Source of the DNA: Bacillota bacterium
GTDB lineage: Bacteria > Bacillota > Clostridia > Oscillospirales > Acutalibacteraceae
DNA length: 7,863 nt
Direction: 5' to 3'
Assembly (NCBI GenBank): GCA_023417635.1
Contig: JAEZFF010000088.1
Coordinates: 1 to 7,863 of the forward strand
This document shows, in pieces, positions 4,536-7,863 of the stretch. Position 1 is the stretch's first letter. Each line of letters opens with the position of its first letter. Below the pieces are notes generated by a model, which did no database searches, was not told the DNA's origin, and worked only from the letters and a program-made list of their open reading frames with translations. The translations under genes were made by a program, and so were the position numbers.

Positions 4536-6077
4536 ATGGAAGTCGGCAGTGAGTATGCGGTGCAGATGCACGGCATTGTAAAAACATTTGGTTCATTCTG
4601 CGCCCTTGATCATGTAGACCTGGATGTCAAAAAAGGCACAGTTCATGCGTTGCTTGGTGAAAACGGCGCGGGAAAAAGTACTTTGATGAATATCCTTTAC
4701 GGATTGTATCAGGCCGACAGCGGGAACATTTATGTAAATGGTACTGAAGTAAACATAAAAGACCCGAATGTTGCCATTCGGCACGGAATCGGTATGGTTC
4801 ATCAGCATTTTATGCTGATTGAGAACTTTACTGTTCTTCAGAATGTTATTCTGGGCAGCGAAGTTACCAACAAGTTTGGCGTTCTCAACATGGCACAAGC
4901 ACGGGAAAAGGTTCAAAAAATCGTTGAAGAGTATGGGTTCAGCGTTGATTTGGATGCGAAAATCGAAGACATAACCGTCGGTATGCAGCAGCGCGTTGAA
5001 ATCCTGAAAGCGCTTTACCGCGGCGTTGATATTTTGATTCTCGACGAACCAACGGCGGTTCTTACACCGCAGGAAATTGGCGAACTTCTCGATATTATGA
5101 AGAACCTTGTTAAAAGTGGAAAAACAATCATTTTGATTACACATAAACTGAAAGAAATTCAGCAGTCATCCGACGTTTGCACCATTATTCGCCGTGGCAA
5201 GCTGATTGACACTGTGAAGCCACAGGAGGTAGACGAAGAAACCCTGGCACAGAAGATGGTAGGCCACCCGGTAAAGCTCGTCGTTGAAAAAACTCCTGCA
5301 CAGCCCAAAGAAGCCGTTTTTGAAGTTGACGGCCTTTCTGTGCGCGACAAGCGCGGCGTAGAAGCAGTGAAGAATCTTTCCCTGAAGATTCACAGCGGTG
5401 AGATTTATGGCATAGCGGGTGTTGACGGCAACGGCCAGAAAGAGCTTGTTGACGCAATCATGTCCCTTGCCAAGGCAGAAAGCGGAACCATTAAGATAAA
5501 CGGGCAGGAAATTCAGAATACGACCCCGTTTAACGTTATCAGCCACAAAGTCTCAACGATTCCGGAAGACAGGCAGCGGTGCGGCCTTGTTCTGAATTAC
5601 TCCTGCCAGAAGAACATGATTCTTGAAAACTACCACAAGAGCCCGTTTTCTGAGCATGGGATTCTTCAGAATGGGAAGATTCTTGAGTATACAAAACAGT
5701 TGGTTCAGGATTATGACATCCGGCCGGCCGACTGTGAAGCACTTCCGGTGCGCAGCCTTTCGGGCGGCAACCAGCAAAAGCTGATTATCGCGCGGGAAAT
5801 TTCGAACGAACCGGATTTGCTGATAGCAGTGCAGCCTACACGCGGCCTTGACGTTGGCGCTATAGAATATGTGCATAAAATGCTGATTCATGAGCGTGAC
5901 GAAGGCAAGGCAGTACTTTTGATTTCGCTGGAACTTGATGAAGTGCTGAGCGTCGCAGACACAATCGGCGTTATTTACGATGGCGCCATCACTGGCACTT
6001 TCGCTCAGGGCGATGCCGACGAAAAAATGATCGGCCTACTGATGGCTGGAGGGAAACAAAATGCAGTTAACAGCTAA
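4536..6077 (+). CDS. Nucleoside ABC importer, double ATP-binding subunit (NupO/RnsB-like)
   Basis: The ATPase that powers import, with two fused nucleotide-binding domains in 513 residues, as in the RbsA/MglA/NupO class. Domain 1 has Walker A GENGAGKST (41-49), Q-loop Gln90, a non-standard signature TVGMQQR (147-153), Walker B ILILDEPTA with Glu171, and H-loop His203. Domain 2 has a degenerate Walker A AGVDGNGQKE (294-303) lacking the lysine, a canonical signature LSGGNQQK (408-415), a Walker B with the catalytic Glu replaced (AVQPTRGLD, 431-439), and no H-loop histidine (ISLELDE). The intact parts combine into one working ATP site, and the degenerate parts into a second that should not hydrolyse. 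The start is ATG 4536, nine bases after GGAGG (4522-4526); the upstream in-frame GTG 4497 and TTG 4530 lie before or too near that Shine-Dalgarno. The 3' end overlaps the next gene by 17 bases, a sign of translational coupling. Confidence 0.95.
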   Translation: MEVGSEYAVQMHGIVKTFGSFCALDHVDLDVKKGTVHALLGENGAGKSTLMNILYGLYQADSGNIYVNGTEVNIKDPNVAIRHGIGMVHQHFMLIENFTVLQNVILGSEVTNKFGVLNMAQAREKVQKIVEEYGFSVDLDAKIEDITVGMQQRVEILKALYRGVDILILDEPTAVLTPQEIGELLDIMKNLVKSGKTIILITHKLKEIQQSSDVCTIIRRGKLIDTVKPQEVDEETLAQKMVGHPVKLVVEKTPAQPKEAVFEVDGLSVRDKRGVEAVKNLSLKIHSGEIYGIAGVDGNGQKELVDAIMSLAKAESGTIKINGQEIQNTTPFNVISHKVSTIPEDRQRCGLVLNYSCQKNMILENYHKSPFSEHGILQNGKILEYTKQLVQDYDIRPADCEALPVRSLSGGNQQKLIIAREISNEPDLLIAVQPTRGLDVGAIEYVHKMLIHERDEGKAVLLISLELDEVLSVADTIGVIYDGAITGTFAQGDADEKMIGLLMAGGKQNAVNS

Positions 6078-7188
6078 AATCCTGAAAAAGCCACTCACGG
6101 CTGCGCTGCTTGCTATTTTATGCGGCTTTTTGGTTGCGGCTGTTGTCCTTGCTTCCGCAAACTATAATCCGTGGCAGGCATTTGGTGCGCTTTTTGGTGG
6201 TATGTTCTCAAGACCAAAATACATTTCGAACGTTATTATAAAGGCTACTCCTATTATTTTAACCGGCCTGAGTGTTGCATTCGCTTTTAAGACAAGCCTT
6301 TTTAACATCGGCGCTGAAGGCCAGTACATTGTTTCCGCCATGGTGGTAACAATGCTCGGCATGAAAATGAACCTGCCCATGGTAATTCAGATTCCGGTGC
6401 TTATTATTGCCGGTATCGCGGCGGGCGCTATCTGGGGCGGCGTTGTAGGTTACCTGAAAGCAAAATTCGGGATTCATGAAGTTATCACAAGCATCATGCT
6501 GAACTGGATTGCGTTCTACCTTTCCAACTACATTGTAAATATGTCCGCTTTCCATCAGCCCAACTCTACCGGAACTTACCCGATTAACGAAAACGGCTTT
6601 ATTATGCTCCTTCCGAGCTGGAAGCGTTCGGATGCGGGCATAGCGGCCATGCAGAACGTCCCGTGGCTGAAGGAAATCATGCTGAAGACGGATGTGAATT
6701 TCGGCTTTCTGATTGCCATTGTAATGGCCATTTTGATTTGGTTTCTGCTTTCGCGCACAACAAAAGGCTTTGAACTTTGTGCTGTCGGCTTTAACAAAGA
6801 CGCGGCAGAGTTTTCCGGCATTAACGTTAAAAAGAACCTGCTGGATGCCATGCTGATTTCCGGTGCGCTTTCCGGTCTGGCCGGTGCTGTTGCTGTTATG
6901 GGTGCGTCTCCGCACAACATCTCGACACTGGCGGCTTTTGAGAATAACGGGTTTAACGGCCTTTCGGTTGCGTTTATCGCGGGCGGTTCGCCAATCGGCT
7001 GCATTTTTGCAGGTCTGATGTTCGGCGGCTTCCTGTATGGCGGTCAGACGGTTCAGTCCGAAGTCGGCGCACCGTCTGAAATTATCAACATTATGATGGG
7101 CACCATCGTATTTTTCATGGCCCTTTCGAAAGTAATCCCTGCGCTGGCCGACAGATTGGCAAAAGGAGGCACCGCTCATGCTAAATGA
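6061..7188 (+). CDS. Nucleoside ABC importer permease 1 (NupP/RnsC-like)
   Basis: A membrane permease of the BPD_transp_2 (branched-chain amino acid/ribose/nucleoside) family, 375 residues. Hydrophobic segments lie at about 12-32, 58-76, 86-103, 107-130, 143-160, 214-231, 262-282, 300-326 and 342-361. Family motifs are IILTGLSVAFAFKTSLFNIGAEGQ-like sequence ending at residue 88, HEVITSIMLNWIA (139-151), the cytoplasmic coupling segment RTTKGFELCAVGFNKDAAEFSGI-type at 232-254, and NGLSVAFIAGGSP (299-311). The start has GGAGGG (6048-6053) seven bases upstream. The gene overlaps the ATPase gene by 17 bases and the next permease gene by 11, so all three are a tightly coupled unit. By family rule the longer permease, this one, pairs with the shorter one encoded next to form the channel. 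An amino-acid substrate is the alternative, but the DeoD and BMP neighbours favour nucleosides. Confidence 0.95.
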   Translation: MQLTAKILKKPLTAALLAILCGFLVAAVVLASANYNPWQAFGALFGGMFSRPKYISNVIIKATPIILTGLSVAFAFKTSLFNIGAEGQYIVSAMVVTMLGMKMNLPMVIQIPVLIIAGIAAGAIWGGVVGYLKAKFGIHEVITSIMLNWIAFYLSNYIVNMSAFHQPNSTGTYPINENGFIMLLPSWKRSDAGIAAMQNVPWLKEIMLKTDVNFGFLIAIVMAILIWFLLSRTTKGFELCAVGFNKDAAEFSGINVKKNLLDAMLISGALSGLAGAVAVMGASPHNISTLAAFENNGFNGLSVAFIAGGSPIGCIFAGLMFGGFLYGGQTVQSEVGAPSEIINIMMGTIVFFMALSKVIPALADRLAKGGTAHAK

Positions 7189-7863
7189 TATAACGCTGCT
7201 TATCAGCATCACTTTTATGTATTCGGCGCCGTTGATTTTCGGTGCGCTGGGCGGCGTTACGTCAGAGCGCTCCGGTGTTGTCAACATCGGTATTGAAGGT
7301 ATGATGAACATTGGTGCCTTTGCGGGCACGGCAGTTGCTTTCTCTACAGGCAACCCATGGCTTGGGTTCCTGATGGCCGGTGTGGCAGGCGGTTTGCTTG
7401 CGCTGCTGCATGGCTTTGCTTCCATTACCTGCAAGGCAGACCAGACGGTTTCGGGCATTGCCCTGAACCTGATTGGTCCTGGCGTTGCCCTGTTCCTGTG
7501 CCGTATGTTTTTCCAGGGTGCGACAATGTCAAAGCCGATTGCAAACAAACTGCCGAAAATCTTCGGCAATCTTCAGACGCAGAACACTGCGCTGAAAAAT
7601 CTGAACCTTGACATCACGGCAATTCTTGCCGCTGCGCTTGCGGTTATTCTTTGGTTCGTTTTTTATAAAACAAAATGGGGCCTTCGCATTCGTTCCGTCG
7701 GCGAGCATCCGGCGGCGGCTGATTCCCTTGGTATCAGCGTTACAAAGACCCGTTACCTCTGCGTTATCCTTTCGGGCATTTTTGCAGGTCTTGGCGGCGG
7801 CTGCATGACGCTTGACATTATCCCGCAGTACACACCTACCGCCATCAGCGGGCAGGGATTCAT
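7178..7863 (+). CDS. Nucleoside ABC importer permease 2 (NupQ/RnsD-like), 3' end outside window
   Basis: The second channel subunit. The frame is open from ATG 7178 to the window edge, giving 228 residues of an expected 300-320. It has family motifs FGALGGVTSERSGVVNIGIE-like sequence at 21-40 followed by GMM, DQTVSGIALNLI (88-99), and the coupling-loop segment GLRIRSVGEHPAAADSLGI (168-186), which is highly typical of this permease type. The last visible residues, ISGQGF, belong to the conserved GQGF segment before the final helices. Hydrophobic segments lie at about 5-26, 40-57, 62-82, 90-110, 145-163 and 192-212. The Shine-Dalgarno AAAGGAGG (7162-7168 region) lies inside the 3' end of permease 1, and the start codon overlaps that gene by 11 bases. 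Nothing suggests truncation other than the window boundary. Confidence 0.94.
   Translation, partial: MLNDITLLISITFMYSAPLIFGALGGVTSERSGVVNIGIEGMMNIGAFAGTAVAFSTGNPWLGFLMAGVAGGLLALLHGFASITCKADQTVSGIALNLIGPGVALFLCRMFFQGATMSKPIANKLPKIFGNLQTQNTALKNLNLDITAILAAALAVILWFVFYKTKWGLRIRSVGEHPAAADSLGISVTKTRYLCVILSGIFAGLGGGCMTLDIIPQYTPTAISGQGF

Noticed and set aside
5004..5018. Operator-like TGAAAGCGCTTTAC in the ATPase gene
   Set aside because: Only the central ten bases are palindromic and the CA end is missing. It encodes Leu-Lys-Ala-Leu-Tyr in a conserved stretch after the signature motif and lies far from any promoter.
6259..7569. 436-residue open frame on the minus strand across both permease genes
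   Set aside because: Its sequence is a shadow of two clearly recognisable permeases with the expected Shine-Dalgarno sites; the protein shows no family features.

Overview
The window looks like a chromosomal segment of a low-to-mid-GC Gram-positive anaerobe of the class Clostridia. The evidence is the protein resemblances (TrpB2-type enzyme, YczE/YitT-like membrane protein, BMP lipoprotein, Nup-type permeases), strong GGAGG ribosome binding sites, a lipoprotein signal peptide and AT-rich promoters. A position near the Oscillospiraceae/Acutalibacteraceae is a guess from codon use and overall style. All recognised genes are on the plus strand. No transposase, phage gene, CRISPR array, tRNA or rRNA is visible.

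Layout: (1) Positions 1-474 are the 3' end of a TrpB2-type tryptophan synthase beta chain, closed by a strong intrinsic terminator (491-528). (2) Positions 531-1703 hold a LacI-family repressor gene with its own consensus promoter (TTGACA, 17 bp, TACAAT). An imperfect 14-bp palindrome overlaps the -10 box. A nearly identical copy, a perfect palindrome, lies 160 bp downstream inside the coding region. (3) Positions 1704-2505 hold a 139-base structured leader and a small YczE/YitT-like membrane protein made of two repeated halves. (4) Positions 2555-3265 encode purine-nucleoside phosphorylase DeoD. (5) From 3346 to the window end lies a complete-looking purine-nucleoside ABC importer of the BMP/NupNOPQ (RnsBACD) type: substrate-binding lipoprotein, double-ATPase, and two permeases, the last cut off by the window edge.

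How the genes fit together (inference from family knowledge): the lipoprotein captures a nucleoside outside the cell, the two permeases and the double ATPase import it, and DeoD splits it with phosphate into purine base and (deoxy)ribose-1-phosphate. The YczE-like protein has no known function in this setting and is the main unknown. The LacI-type protein is probably autoregulated; whether it also controls the nucleoside genes is not shown, because no clear copy of its operator lies upstream of them. A stable hairpin with a UCCG tetraloop but no U-tract separates the lipoprotein gene from the ATPase gene and may set the ratio of binding protein to transporter.

The strongest point for follow-up is the pair of matched operators 160 bp apart. 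After that come the unexplained membrane protein with its structured leader and the lipoprotein/ATPase intergenic hairpin. I see no evidence of a wholly new multi-gene system.
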